The notes: generated from the letters alone by a model not told the origin. DNA of 64,000 nucleotides from Schizochytrium sp. TIO01 (GCA_004764695.1 SMSO01000007.1:513501-577500); one strand, 5' to 3'; shown: positions 51,334 through 59,904, counted from the stretch's first letter. Translations and numbers: made by a program.

Positions 51334-51364
51334 CAAAAACAAAAACAAAAACAAAACAAAAACA
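51334..51364. repeat. (CAAAAA)n tract
   Basis: Five to six CAAAAA units just downstream of the tail-anchored protein gene. It may be the leader of the lost fourth paralogue copy seen next to it, or 3' UTR filler. Confidence 0.7.
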
Positions 51365-51416
51365 ATTTAGTTATTGTCGTAGGTTTGAATCGTCACCCTT
51401 TCAGGGGAGAAAGGCG
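51365..51416 (-). pseudogene. 3'-terminal remnant of a fourth paralogue copy
   Basis: Read on the minus strand, this encodes NSPFSPERVTIQ and then a stop, matching the C-terminus NSPFSQERVII of the three full paralogues upstream. The rest of the gene is missing. Shows that the tandem array was once longer or that a partial duplication occurred. Confidence 0.7.
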
Positions 51417-51563
51417 AGTTTAGGTTGAATCTTTTTTTCTTCCTTCTTCTTTCATTGAGGAACCTAGCTAAGTCGCATTGGATGAAGTAACCTAGCTAGG
51501 TAGCTCCACACGGGAAATGAATGAATGAGTGATGAGAGAGAAAGGCAGGGTGGGGAGATTCAC

Positions 51564-52022
51564 TTAAGCGGCGGTCGCGACTTCGATGATCACCCTTTCC
51601 TGCGAGAAAGGCGAGTTTGGGTCACTATCCAGCATCTCACGAATGGCCTTTTCGTCGAGAAGACCCGGGTAAGTTGCAATCGTGACCTGCAAATCATCGG
51701 AATAGTCAATCATTCTCAGATCCCAAAGGAGTTGTCGCACAAAGCTCTCGTTATCCAGTCTTATCATAATCTTTTTGAGATCAGGGGCTTCGTAGACCTC
51801 ACGGAAAAATTCATGGATAGCTGCATCGTAATAAAGTTCACCTGAGAAAAGCTCGTGCTTAGAGATAGTCATTGTTTCACATCCCCTCATTCTCGTCACG
51901 TTCTCCTTGAACATTTCTTCCGTATACTCATCGTCCTCGTTGGGCTCAAACCCGTCGTCACCAATTTCGAATGAAAGGTGCGGGTGGCAAAAGTTCCCAC
52001 CTCCAAGAAAATGACAAACCAT
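51564..52022 (-). CDS. Tandem paralogue A, unknown 152-residue family
   Basis: First of three tandem homologues. Begins MVCHFLGGGNFCHP and ends FSQERVIIEVATAA. The family shares GDDGFE/GDEGF near residue 22, an SGEL-YDA-I--FF--VYE-P-LKKI core, a DDLQVTIA-YP-LLDEK-IR-ML segment and the closing NSPFSQERVI. It is soluble-looking, acidic, mixed alpha/beta, with no recognised family. This copy is the most diverged. It has three upstream copies of the repeated promoter-like module and an A/CAA-rich leader before the ATG. Confidence 0.72.
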   Translation of the reverse strand: MVCHFLGGGNFCHPHLSFEIGDDGFEPNEDDEYTEEMFKENVTRMRGCETMTISKHELFSGELYYDAAIHEFFREVYEAPDLKKIMIRLDNESFVRQLLWDLRMIDYSDDLQVTIATYPGLLDEKAIREMLDSDPNSPFSQERVIIEVATAA

Positions 52023-52063
52023 TGCGTTTTTGTTTGTTTTGTTTGATTGCTTGGTTTTTTTTC

Positions 52064-52245
52064 CTGCAAACTTTCTTCCTTTTCTTCTCGGGCTAGATAA
52101 TTTGGCAAGGTAATTATTCTTTCTGCAAACTTTCTTCCTTTTCTTCTCGGGCTGGATAATTTGGCAAGGTAATTATTTTATTCTTTCTGCAAACTTTCTT
52201 CCTTTTCTTCTCGGGCTAGATAATTTGGCAAGGTAATTATTCTTT
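52064..52245 (-). promoter_or_regulatory. Triplicated 59-64-bp upstream module of paralogue A
   Basis: Three near-identical direct copies start at 52064, 52123 and 52187. On the minus strand each reads ...AATAATTACCTTGCCAAAT, TATCTAGCCCGAGAAGAAAAG and GAAGAAAGTTTGCAG in succession. Single copies occur at the same place upstream of paralogues B and C, so the module is likely a promoter that was amplified here. Confidence 0.65.
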
Positions 52246-52344
52246 CTTTCTGTTCTTCCTTAATTTCTTCTTTGTTAAGTAACCTAGCTAAGTCGCATCG
52301 GAAATGAAATGAGCGGTGAGAAGGACCGGGAGGATCTTAGGAGA

Positions 52345-52803
52345 TCACTTAAGTGGTCTTGTTTCAATGATCACCCTTCCCTGAGAGAAAGGCGAGTTGC
52401 TGCCTGTGTACAGCATCTTGCGAATGGTCTTTTCATCGAGAAGACTCGGGTAAGCCGCAATCGTGACCTGCACATCATCGGAATATTCAATCATTTTCAG
52501 ATCCCCAATGAGTTCTTCTAAAAAACTCTCGTCATTCAGTCTTATATAGATCTTTTTGAGTTCAGGGAGTTCGTAGACCTCCTGGAAAAATCCTTTGATA
52601 CCCGCATCATACCAAAGTTCACCTGAGTAAAGGTTGTTCCTGCAGATCAGCATTTCTTTACATTCCCTCATTCTCATCACGTTCCGCTGGAAAAGTTCTT
52701 CGGGATAATCACCGTACTTGTCGAGCTCAAACCCTTCGTCGCCAATTTGGAATGAAAAGAGTGGGAATCCAAAGTTTCCGCCTTGAAGAACATGGTAAAC
52801 CAT
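52345..52803 (-). CDS. Tandem paralogue B, unknown 152-residue family
   Basis: Second copy. Begins MVYHVLQGGNFGFP and ends FSQGRVIIETRPLK. It is closest to paralogue C. The frame is open to 52866, but those 21 codons translate an AAAC microsatellite leader (KQTNKQTN), so ATG 52803 is chosen, matching the other two copies exactly. No recognised domain. Confidence 0.75.
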   Translation of the reverse strand: MVYHVLQGGNFGFPLFSFQIGDEGFELDKYGDYPEELFQRNVMRMRECKEMLICRNNLYSGELWYDAGIKGFFQEVYELPELKKIYIRLNDESFLEELIGDLKMIEYSDDVQVTIAAYPSLLDEKTIRKMLYTGSNSPFSQGRVIIETRPLK

Positions 52804-52806
52804 CGT

Positions 52807-52849
52807 GTTTGTTTGTTTGTTTGTTTGTTTGTTTGTTTGTTTGTTTGTT
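52807..52849. repeat. (TTTG)n microsatellite leader of paralogue B
   Basis: About ten TTTG units, AAAC on the coding strand, ending just upstream of the ATG. Shorter versions of the same tract precede paralogues A and C. Confidence 0.85.
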
Positions 52850-52860
52850 TTCCTAGTTTT

Positions 52861-52922
52861 CTGCAAACTCCTTCTCCTTTTCTTCTTAGGGTAGATAATT
52901 TGGCAAGGTGATTATTCTTTCT
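52861..52922 (-). promoter_or_regulatory. Upstream module of paralogue B (single copy)
   Basis: Single copy of the module seen three times upstream of paralogue A, with GGTAGATAATTTGGCAAGG on the plus strand and CTGCAAACT at its left end. Its position relative to the ATG is conserved. Confidence 0.6.
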
Positions 52923-53009
52923 ATAAAGTTTTTTTTCTTACTTCTTTTCTTTGTTATGTAACCTAGCTAAGTTGCATTGAAATGAATGAATGAGTGGTGA
53001 GGAGATCAC

Positions 53010-53465
53010 TTAAGCGGTCTTGTTTTCAATGATCACTCTTTCCTGGGAGAAAGGCGAGTCGTTGCCTCTATACAGCATCTTGCGAATGGTCTTTTCATCG
53101 AGAAGACCAGGGTAAGCTGCAATTGTGACCTGCAAATCATCGGAGTATTCAATCATTTTCAGATCATCAAGGAGTTCTTGTACAAAACTCTCGTCATCCA
53201 GGCCTATCCAGATCTTTTTGAGTCTAGGGAGTTCGTAGACCCCCTCGAAAAATTCTTTGATACCCGCATCATACGAAAGTTCACCTGAGTAAAGGCGGTT
53301 CCTAAAGATCAGCATTTCTTCACATTCCATCATCCTCCCCACGTTCTGCCGGAAAAGTCCTTCGGGGTAACCACCGTACTTGTTGAGCTTGAACCCTTCG
53401 TCACCAATTTGGAATGAAAAGATCGGATGGCTGAAGGTTCCGCCTTGAAGAACATGATAAACCAT
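53010..53465 (-). CDS. Tandem paralogue C, unknown 151-residue family
   Basis: Third copy. Begins MVYHVLQGGTFSHP and ends FSQERVIIENKTA. Shares the GDEGF, SGELSYDAGIKEFF, LPRLKKIWIGLDDESF and DDLQVTIAAYPGLLDEK segments with copies A and B. No TM segment or known catalytic motif. Downstream of each copy lies a shared element (minus strand: TTAAGTGATCTCC ... ACTCATTCATT ... GACTTAGCTAGGTTAC), so the duplicated unit is promoter + ORF + 3' element. Confidence 0.75.
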   Translation of the reverse strand: MVYHVLQGGTFSHPIFSFQIGDEGFKLNKYGGYPEGLFRQNVGRMMECEEMLIFRNRLYSGELSYDAGIKEFFEGVYELPRLKKIWIGLDDESFVQELLDDLKMIEYSDDLQVTIAAYPGLLDEKTIRKMLYRGNDSPFSQERVIIENKTA

Positions 53466-53527
53466 CGCGTTTGCTTGTTTGTTTGTTTGTTTTCCTTTTC
53501 CTCTTTTCTGTTTGTTCCTTTTTTTCT

Positions 53528-53587
53528 GTAAACTTTCTCTTTCCTTCTCAGGGTAGATAATTTGGCGAGGTGATTATTCTTTCTGTA
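53528..53587 (-). promoter_or_regulatory. Upstream module of paralogue C (single copy)
   Basis: Diverged single copy of the shared module (plus strand GGTAGATAATTTGGCGAGG), ending about 60 bp upstream of the ATG at 53465. Confidence 0.55.
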
Positions 53588-53761
53588 TTCCTTTTACCTA
53601 TTCCATTTTCCCAAGGTTCTTCAATTTACCTATTGTTTCTCTTTTTTGTTGTTTGGTGGAAGAAAAACAAATAAAAATAATATCAATTTTCCCTGGGTAA
53701 ACACAACCAAAGAACAGGGGGGCAAAGGAATTTAGAGAGAAAGAAGAAAAACCAACAAAAC

Positions 53762-54430
53762 ATGCTAAAGAGTTGGATAAAACAAAATAATAATACTCGT
53801 AAAAGGGGCAATAACAATATAAAAAGAAGCTTCACTCTGCCCCTCTCAAGCAGCAAACCTGGTGAAGAGGAATACATCCCTCTCGCTCTGGCCAACGCGG
53901 GCGGCGGAGACTGCCTCTTCTTCGCGTACGGCTCGGCGCTGCGGCAGGCCTTCCCAGGGCGCGACAGAGAGCAGTTCGAGCCTGCTGCACTGCGGCGCGC
54001 GGTGGCCAGTCAGCTCGAGGAGGAACACTTCGATTTCTACAGGAATGTCGCATCCGCGGATCCTGACTCCTCCTCCTGGGCCCGCGACCTGAAGGACCTC
54101 GAGGACATGAAGGCGCGCGTGCTGCGCCGCTCGTACTGGGGTGACCAGCTGTCTCTGCTGCTCCTGGAGAAGTACTTCGGCGTGCGCAGCGTCGTGATCC
54201 GCTTCGATCGGGGCGAACCTCCTCATGTGGCGCCTTACTCAGGCCTTGGCATGCCTGAGCTGCCTCCTCGTGGCTTCGTTGTGCTCTCGCTGCGAGGCCA
54301 GCATTATGAAGTAATAGTCGGCGAGCAAGGGCAGGCCTGGCACGAATCGAGAACGAGTGCTAAAGACCTGGCCTCTCTCGTGCTTCGCAGAGGTTGGATG
54401 AACCATCGATTCGATACACAGTCACCTTAG
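53762..54430 (+). CDS. OTU-family cysteine protease (deubiquitinase-like)
   Basis: A 222-residue OTU-fold protein. The catalytic segment NAGGGDCLFFAYGSAL places the nucleophile at Cys51 with Asp50 beside it. The WGDQLSLLLLEKYFGV helix (residues 127-142) is the family's typical second motif, and His182 in RGQHYEVI is the general base. OTU proteases remove ubiquitin or ubiquitin-like tags; viral members can blunt host signalling or protect viral proteins. The N-terminus is polar and basic. The gene is markedly G+C-rich compared with the flanking paralogues and has an A-rich leader (aaccaacaaaacATG). Confidence 0.85.
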   Translation: MLKSWIKQNNNTRKRGNNNIKRSFTLPLSSSKPGEEEYIPLALANAGGGDCLFFAYGSALRQAFPGRDREQFEPAALRRAVASQLEEEHFDFYRNVASADPDSSSWARDLKDLEDMKARVLRRSYWGDQLSLLLLEKYFGVRSVVIRFDRGEPPHVAPYSGLGMPELPPRGFVVLSLRGQHYEVIVGEQGQAWHESRTSAKDLASLVLRRGWMNHRFDTQSP

Positions 54431-54436
54431 TCATTT

Positions 54437-54475
54437 CAAGCAAAAGCAAAAGCAAAGTCAAGCAAAAGCAAAGCA
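54437..54475. repeat. (AAAGC)n tract between convergent genes
   Basis: Short AAGCAAAAGC repeats between the OTU gene stop and the stop of the small membrane protein gene. Confidence 0.7.
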
Positions 54476-54481
54476 ATTTAG

Positions 54482-54685
54482 TTAGTTGAATCGATAGACA
54501 AACACGATAGCACCAAAGGCGACCAAAGCTAAAATCAGCAAACCTCCGGCAATCAAAGATTCGGTCACTTTAGAACTCTTACTCGCTACCGGATTTGTCA
54601 CTTCTCCGTAGACTGTAGGATCACTCGTGGTGGTTGTACTGCTTGCTGCTGCTGCTGCTGCTGCTGTTGTTGTTGAGGATTCCAT
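54482..54685 (-). CDS. Small single-pass membrane protein
   Basis: A 67-residue protein: a Ser/Thr/Ala-rich ectodomain-like N-terminus and one TM helix at about residues 44-63 (LIAGGLLILALVAFGAIVFV), ending YRFN. No signal peptide. Size and layout resemble small virion membrane proteins, but no family was recognised. It has an A-rich leader (agaaaaagATGg). Confidence 0.65.
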   Translation of the reverse strand: MESSTTTAAAAAAASSTTTTSDPTVYGEVTNPVASKSSKVTESLIAGGLLILALVAFGAIVFVYRFN

Positions 54686-54878
54686 CTTTTTCTTTACTTT
54701 CCTTTTTTCGGTTTCTTCTTCTTCTAACTACAAAAGCTAACTGCAAGGGAGAGGAGGTAGTATCCTTTTCTTTTCTATCTCTCTACCTGTATAGACATTT
54801 CTTTTTTTTCTTGCCACAGGGCGACCATTAAAAAAAGCAGAAAGAAGAGAAAAAAAGGTAAAACCAACGAACAAAGAA

Positions 54879-55751
54879 ATGAAGGAAGGCGAAAAGGGAA
54901 CTTTGCAATTGTTTGCTTCGCTGCTGCTAGGTCTGGCTGCATCCGTAGGCACACTCGGTTTTGCTTACTGGCTCGTGAGAATGTACTACCTGCCCGAGGG
55001 CTACCAGAATGCAAATGTCTTAGATGTAGAAGGAAGCCACGCAGCGATTCCTGCGGATACCGAGGTGCCCATCACCGTCGTGAATTTCCTGCATGACGAT
55101 TCAGAAGGCGCGCCTTTCACGAGAAATAGAGCGAGGCAGGAAAGACTCGCTTTGCAATTGGGCGCCTCCCGCGTGGAGCATTATAACATGCAGAGACTGC
55201 AAACCTCGCTAGGTGAGGAAGACGGCCAGAGAGTCGCAGAGTTTATCCAGGACAACCCTCGCGGAGCTGGCTACTGGACCTGGAAACCCATCATCATTGC
55301 TGACACTTTGGCTACCTTGAAAGAAGACGAGGTGCTCATTTACATGGACTGTGGCTCTTTCGCGCGCAAGCCTCTAAGGGGACTCGCGGATCGCACAGCG
55401 GGCTCCTCAACGGGAATTGTTGTGATGACCTCTGTTTATCCAGTGGCAAGCACAGTGCGCGCAGATGTGGGAGAGCATGTGAGCGGCCGCAGCGACTTTT
55501 GCAAGGTCTGGGCAGACCGGCCGTCCATCCAGGCAACAATTGTGGTTATCCGAAAGACCCCGGCGAGCGAGGAAATTATCAAGCAGTGGGCCAAACTCGC
55601 GGTGAATGATCCGTGGCTCTTCACGGATAACTTCAAGCCCTGCGGCGCCGGCTTTCTGGAACACAGGCACGACCAGGCAGTTCTGCAGTCGCTTCTGCTG
55701 GCTAGAGACGATTCGGGGAGTTTTATGGTACATCCTTCTGAGTTATTGTGA
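54879..55751 (+). CDS. Membrane-anchored glycosyltransferase-like protein
   Basis: A 290-residue protein with an N-terminal signal anchor (about residues 9-33) and a lumenal or periplasmic-type catalytic domain. The GAGYWTWKPIIIADTL motif followed by EVLIYMDCGS (the DxD-like step) is typical of a family of putative glycosyltransferases found in bacteria, algae and large DNA viruses. The downstream FCKVWADRPSIQATIVVIRK and GFLEHRHDQAVLQSLL (the HDQ step) fit as well. It probably modifies viral or host glycans in the ER/Golgi; donor and acceptor are unknown. Its stop codon lies one base from the stop of the convergent helicase gene, showing tight packing. Confidence 0.75.
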   Translation: MKEGEKGTLQLFASLLLGLAASVGTLGFAYWLVRMYYLPEGYQNANVLDVEGSHAAIPADTEVPITVVNFLHDDSEGAPFTRNRARQERLALQLGASRVEHYNMQRLQTSLGEEDGQRVAEFIQDNPRGAGYWTWKPIIIADTLATLKEDEVLIYMDCGSFARKPLRGLADRTAGSSTGIVVMTSVYPVASTVRADVGEHVSGRSDFCKVWADRPSIQATIVVIRKTPASEEIIKQWAKLAVNDPWLFTDNFKPCGAGFLEHRHDQAVLQSLLLARDDSGSFMVHPSELL

Positions 55752-55752
55752 G

Positions 55753-58700
55753 CTAATGGCTATCATCATCATTATCCGGGGCGAGCCCTCTAAATTCATC
55801 TATGCGTGTGGAAAACACGTGGATCAGATTGCTCTTCTGGGCATCAATGTAGCCCTGCATGACCTTGGACTGCCGCTGTACGTAAGAAAAGCCGTCCTGT
55901 CCACCGGCTGCATGGGTGACCGGCTCAAACAGGGTGGGGATGGCTAGGTCCCACATATTTTTTCTCTCTTCGACCTTTTTCTTAATCGAGCCCTTGTACG
56001 TGTTTGCAAAGAAACGGTTCTTGGATTTTTGCTCTTCGCACAGTCCGCGCAGGTCGGAGAGCACTTCCTGGATTTCCTGCTGGCCTCCGTGGAGATTTAG
56101 GAATGGGGTGCACTTGGCGTCTTCGGCAATCCACTGGTTTACAATCTCCGAGGCTTTGTGGTAGATGGAAAGGTGGCCCTTCTCGAGACGCTCGGCCCGC
56201 TCGCGCTCTACCAAAGAGCCCATGAGCAGCTTCGCGATCGTGCGAGAAGGCACATCAAAGGTGGCGACCTTGCAGCCCGGATGCTGCGTGCATACCCCTG
56301 CTTGCTGCTTGCTGAGCGGCACACCCAGGACCTCCCGCAGCACGCGCCGAGTTACAGCAAGCTTCCAGGGATTTTCGGGATCGGCCTTGACCACTTCCTT
56401 GAAGACCAAATCGAATTCCTCGCACAATCTATGCAAGTGAAACACAGCTACGTCGCTTCTTTCTTTAGAAGGACAGCTGTGCACTTCGACCTTGTCCAAA
56501 TTAATCGCCTTGCTGATTACATGATGATGCGGCAGTGGCACAGCAGGAATGGCAGCAGCACCAACGGCACCAGCGGCATTACCACCTTCGTCCAATTCTG
56601 ATGCCGCCATTGCTATCTGTTCTTCTTCTTCTTCTTCTTCTTCTTCCTCCTGCGACGGCTGCTGAGTAAACAATTCCTCCTGCTGGGTAAAGAAATCGTC
56701 ATCATAATTCTCCTGCTGCTCTTGCTGCTGCGGGCGCTGTGGGGGCTCTTGCTGCTGTAGTATAGGATCCTCCTCAGTACCGGCGGCTTCTTCGTCTTGC
56801 TCGATTTCTCTAAAGGCCTCTGGGGGGCTGCCGAGCACCTCCAGGTAATCGATGAGCACGCGGCGCTTCTTCTTGACTTGGTCGTAGTTCTCGTGCCAGA
56901 TCTGCACACCCTCGAGCTCCTGGCCTCGCTGAAGATACTCTACAGGGTTCGTAGGAATCGAGGCCTCATTAGCTTTGAGCTGCAGGTCTTCCTTGGTGGA
57001 AAGCAGCAAATTGGCGAGCATTTGAATCTTCCGCATACCTCCTAGCTGTTCCGTGTGCCTTAGCAGCTCCTCGGCCGCGTCAGGGTCATTCAAGCCCTTG
57101 TAGAAGTAGCGCGCCAACTCGAGAGAAGTCTTGTAGCCCCGAGAAATAATAGTGTCGTCCTCTGGATGCTCCCTGACGTGCTCCAGATAACCAGCCACTT
57201 CCGAGCTGCGGGAATGTTCGGTGATGTTCATGTAGCGCCCAAAACGGAACTGGGTAGACACCTCGCGGTCATAGGAAGAATCGGTGTCGGTCTGCACGAA
57301 CATGCGCGCCTGCCGAGGGTCAATATAGTTGCTGAGGATTTGCATGAGGAAAGTGCGAAGGTAATCCGCATTTGACAGTCTCTTCTGGTAACGCACTCGC
57401 TCCAAGACAAAGGAAGTCATTGAGCCCGCGTAATTCCTTGTGGTCTTGGCGCCCCGCGGGAGAGGCGGCGGCGCCTCGCACTCAGGAATCTCAAAGCCTC
57501 CCGAATTGATCTCGACCATTTCAACAGAGCTTAAACCGTCGGTCTCGTGAACAGTGATGTTCGTGTGCAAGTAAATGGACACGCGCCCACTGCGGGGAGC
57601 GCGCACACGCGCTAGCAACTGCATGACGTTGCGCGGCGTCACCTCCTGGCTCCCAATAAACACCATGGTCTCCTCAAAGTGATTCGCACTGTAATCGAGC
57701 CCTGCTCCCAGCACTGAATTCACAATCAAGACGCGGTAGTTCTCCCAGGATTTTGTATCCGCCATAGACTCCTTCGTCTTCTCCGTGTCGTCTCCTGTGA
57801 TGGCCTTGACGGCATAAACATCACTGACGTCCTGGAAGCCCAGCCGAACGTGCACAAACTCGACGAACCAGGCCTCAAGGGCGCGGCATTGGTGCTTGCC
57901 GGGGCACACGATGAAGAGGTTCTTACCTTCCCTGAGGACCGTTTCAGCGCGCTGGAACCACTGGCACATGTAAGGCATGAGGCAGTACACACGCATGTAG
58001 GGAGAGAGCCGGTTAATGTGCACGCGAAAGTAGTTCTGCTGCCGCGGAGGCCGCAGGCTCTCAATCCACTGCGCGGCTGTGTCGTCCATGTCTGCGTCAG
58101 AGAAAATCACCACTTTGGCCTTGCGGATCAGCTCAATCATGATATAAAGCGTCACTTCCCTGTGCTCGCTGAGCGTTTCACTCACGACGTGGCTCATCAG
58201 AGAGGTAAATTCGTCCAGGACCACCACGTCGTACTCCAGCCTGCCAATCATCGCGCGCTCGACAGTTCCGTCCTCCAGCACGACCGCCTCCGGAGTGAAG
58301 ATATGGCGCAGCGAGTCAAGCTGAATCGAGAGGCGGGGCTCCGTCAGGGCCGCGCGGTCGATGCGGCCATCCTTGCGGTAGTTCACCAGGCCCAGGCGGC
58401 TAGCCAGCGCAGCGGCCAGCATGCGGCGAAAGCTGATGGACAAGACAGAGGCCTCTTCGGGAAGCTCCTCGATGACCTTGGCGATTAACTCCGTCTTGCC
58501 TGTGCCCATGGAGCTCCAGAGGACCAGTGTGGAGGGCCCCAGCAGCGGGCTGGTCGGCTCGCCGCCCCTGCGTTGCGGGCCGAAGATCTGCGAGAGGTCG
58601 GCAATGTCGTGAAAGCGCCGCTCCTCCAGGGGCTCCAGTCTGTAAATGTGGTGGTAAGGCGCAAACCTGCGCAGCGCGCCGATGCCCATGGCCACCTTAG

Positions 58701-59457
58701 ACACCGGCATCCGAGCGGGCCTCACGACAGTTTCGTTTTCCAGCCTTTCAACCTGCTGGGCCAGCATGCTGCTCCTCGTGGGGTCTGTGTCTGGCACCAA
58801 AAAGCTGTTGTTCTTCGAGGCGTGGAAGGTGAAGGAGCGCTTGCTGCCGCACTTGAAGCAGTAGAGCTCGAGGTCCATGGATGCAGTGAGGGTCAGTTTG
58901 TGCATGTTCGTGTTATTCTCACTCTGGCAGAACAAACAGAAACGAAAGCCGGTTTCTACGCAGTGGAAACGCACGATGGCGCACATGCCCACGCCTCCCT
59001 CGAGCCCATGGAAAGCAACATTCGGCGCGTAGTCCACTTTACCGTCGGCCTTGACCGCTTCCAGGATCCCCTTGAGGCCCCGGAGAAGATAGTTGCGCAG
59101 GTACCTAGCTTTGTTCAGACGAACAAAGTTGCCTGCGACCACGCGGGCCAGCATGAGGTTCTCCAGGTTCCCCACACTCTGCATATTGTCCTCGTCAACT
59201 CCGGTGTGCTCGTTTCGCAACTGGAAGAGCGCCTGCCAGATGTGCGCCTTCTGCGGGAGGTAGAAGACGAGCAGTCTCGTGGGACCAAGCGACCTGCTAC
59301 CTGGAGGGAGGAGCTGGAGTACCAGGAGCGTATGGAGAAGCTCATTGCAAAGCGGTCGCAGAGACGGCGTGAGAAGGCAGAAAGGATGTTCACATTGATG
59401 GCAAGATTTGGAAACGACCGCTCTGATCGAGATGAAATCCACCAAATGGATTTTCAA
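55753..59457 (-). CDS. UL9-like origin-binding helicase with primase zinc tail, probably 5'-truncated
   Basis: Open frame of 1,234 codons. Walker A GTGKT is at residues 318-322 (LWSSMGTGKTELIAK); motif II is VVVLDEFTSL; motif III is near VIFSDADMDD; motif VI is LLARVRAPRSG. Together they form an SF2 helicase of the herpesvirus UL9/NCLDV origin-binding type. N-terminal to it, Cys174, Cys177, His186, Cys200 and Cys203 form a zinc motif like the C-terminal knuckle of herpes/NCLDV archaeo-eukaryotic primases. So this looks like the tail of a primase-helicase fusion. Residues before about 62 read poorly, while the opposite strand becomes protein-like there, so the original start was probably lost at about 59.27-59.29 kb; Met92 (59184) could serve now. 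A poly-Glu/Gln linker lies at about residues 880-960, followed by a helical C-terminal domain. The plus-strand 212-344-codon frames are shadows except for their last part. Confidence 0.75.
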   Translation of the reverse strand: MKIHLVDFISIRAVVSKSCHQCEHPFCLLTPSLRPLCNELLHTLLVLQLLPPGSRSLGPTRLLVFYLPQKAHIWQALFQLRNEHTGVDEDNMQSVGNLENLMLARVVAGNFVRLNKARYLRNYLLRGLKGILEAVKADGKVDYAPNVAFHGLEGGVGMCAIVRFHCVETGFRFCLFCQSENNTNMHKLTLTASMDLELYCFKCGSKRSFTFHASKNNSFLVPDTDPTRSSMLAQQVERLENETVVRPARMPVSKVAMGIGALRRFAPYHHIYRLEPLEERRFHDIADLSQIFGPQRRGGEPTSPLLGPSTLVLWSSMGTGKTELIAKVIEELPEEASVLSISFRRMLAAALASRLGLVNYRKDGRIDRAALTEPRLSIQLDSLRHIFTPEAVVLEDGTVERAMIGRLEYDVVVLDEFTSLMSHVVSETLSEHREVTLYIMIELIRKAKVVIFSDADMDDTAAQWIESLRPPRQQNYFRVHINRLSPYMRVYCLMPYMCQWFQRAETVLREGKNLFIVCPGKHQCRALEAWFVEFVHVRLGFQDVSDVYAVKAITGDDTEKTKESMADTKSWENYRVLIVNSVLGAGLDYSANHFEETMVFIGSQEVTPRNVMQLLARVRAPRSGRVSIYLHTNITVHETDGLSSVEMVEINSGGFEIPECEAPPPLPRGAKTTRNYAGSMTSFVLERVRYQKRLSNADYLRTFLMQILSNYIDPRQARMFVQTDTDSSYDREVSTQFRFGRYMNITEHSRSSEVAGYLEHVREHPEDDTIISRGYKTSLELARYFYKGLNDPDAAEELLRHTEQLGGMRKIQMLANLLLSTKEDLQLKANEASIPTNPVEYLQRGQELEGVQIWHENYDQVKKKRRVLIDYLEVLGSPPEAFREIEQDEEAAGTEEDPILQQQEPPQRPQQQEQQENYDDDFFTQQEELFTQQPSQEEEEEEEEEEQIAMAASELDEGGNAAGAVGAAAIPAVPLPHHHVISKAINLDKVEVHSCPSKERSDVAVFHLHRLCEEFDLVFKEVVKADPENPWKLAVTRRVLREVLGVPLSKQQAGVCTQHPGCKVATFDVPSRTIAKLLMGSLVERERAERLEKGHLSIYHKASEIVNQWIAEDAKCTPFLNLHGGQQEIQEVLSDLRGLCEEQKSKNRFFANTYKGSIKKKVEERKNMWDLAIPTLFEPVTHAAGGQDGFSYVQRQSKVMQGYIDAQKSNLIHVFSTRIDEFRGLAPDNDDDSH
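56616..56648. repeat. (TTC)n microsatellite inside the helicase gene
   Basis: About eleven TTC units (GAA on the coding strand) encoding the poly-Glu run. In-frame, so it does not break the gene. Confidence 0.85.
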
Positions 59458-59795
59458 CGCAATGTGATTAGCTCACTTGGCAATGCACTTCTCGAGGAGA
59501 TCCAGGGAAAATCTAACACCCACCAAGGCGCTCAGCAGGCTGCAATTCTTGATGTACAACCAGAGCATCATGAAATCACCATCTCCGAGGTCCCACACGC
59601 ATCCTAGGCCGCCCACCAATCAACGGAGAACTACAAAAGCTCGGAAGGAAGATCGTGCAGCTCTATCGGCAAAAGTACAAATCCGAGCCCCCCAAGCGCA
59701 CTCAATTCGTCGATGGTGCACCTCGCCGTGTAAACTCTTATACTACCAAGGAACTCCCATTGATCGAACAAGCCATTATTAGTGAGAGCACGTGA
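59278..59795 (+). pseudogene. Broken virus-like gene fragment, head-to-head with the helicase
   Basis: Plus-strand sequence reads like protein from about 59278 (TKRPATWREELEYQERMEKL) to 59607, where it stops. An adjacent frame (open 59574-59795) continues with GRPPINGELQKLGRKIVQLY, YRQKYKSEPPKRTQF, VDGAPRRVNSYTTKELPLIE and a stop. The second part has the look of a compact conserved domain (L-x2-LG-x-KI ... PPKR-x-QFVDG-x2-R-x-VNSY). The two parts would join by one frame change near 59570-59605. There is no start codon for the whole, so this is probably the 3' half of a gene whose 5' part was replaced by the helicase. The family was not named with confidence. Confidence 0.5.
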
Positions 59796-59904
59796 ATTTT
59801 TTAAAAATATACAATTATAAGAAGCTTGTTTTGTGGTTTACTTTGTCTTTGAGTATTTTATATTCTTTTTAGATTCAAGAAAAATAAAAATAATAGCCTC
59901 CGCC

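Noticed and set aside
58573-59607. 344-codon plus-strand frame opposite the helicase gene.
   Set aside because: Up to about 59270 it is the antisense of a clear helicase/zinc domain and has shadow-like His/Arg/Val bias. Only its last part (from about 59278) was kept, as a separate fragment.
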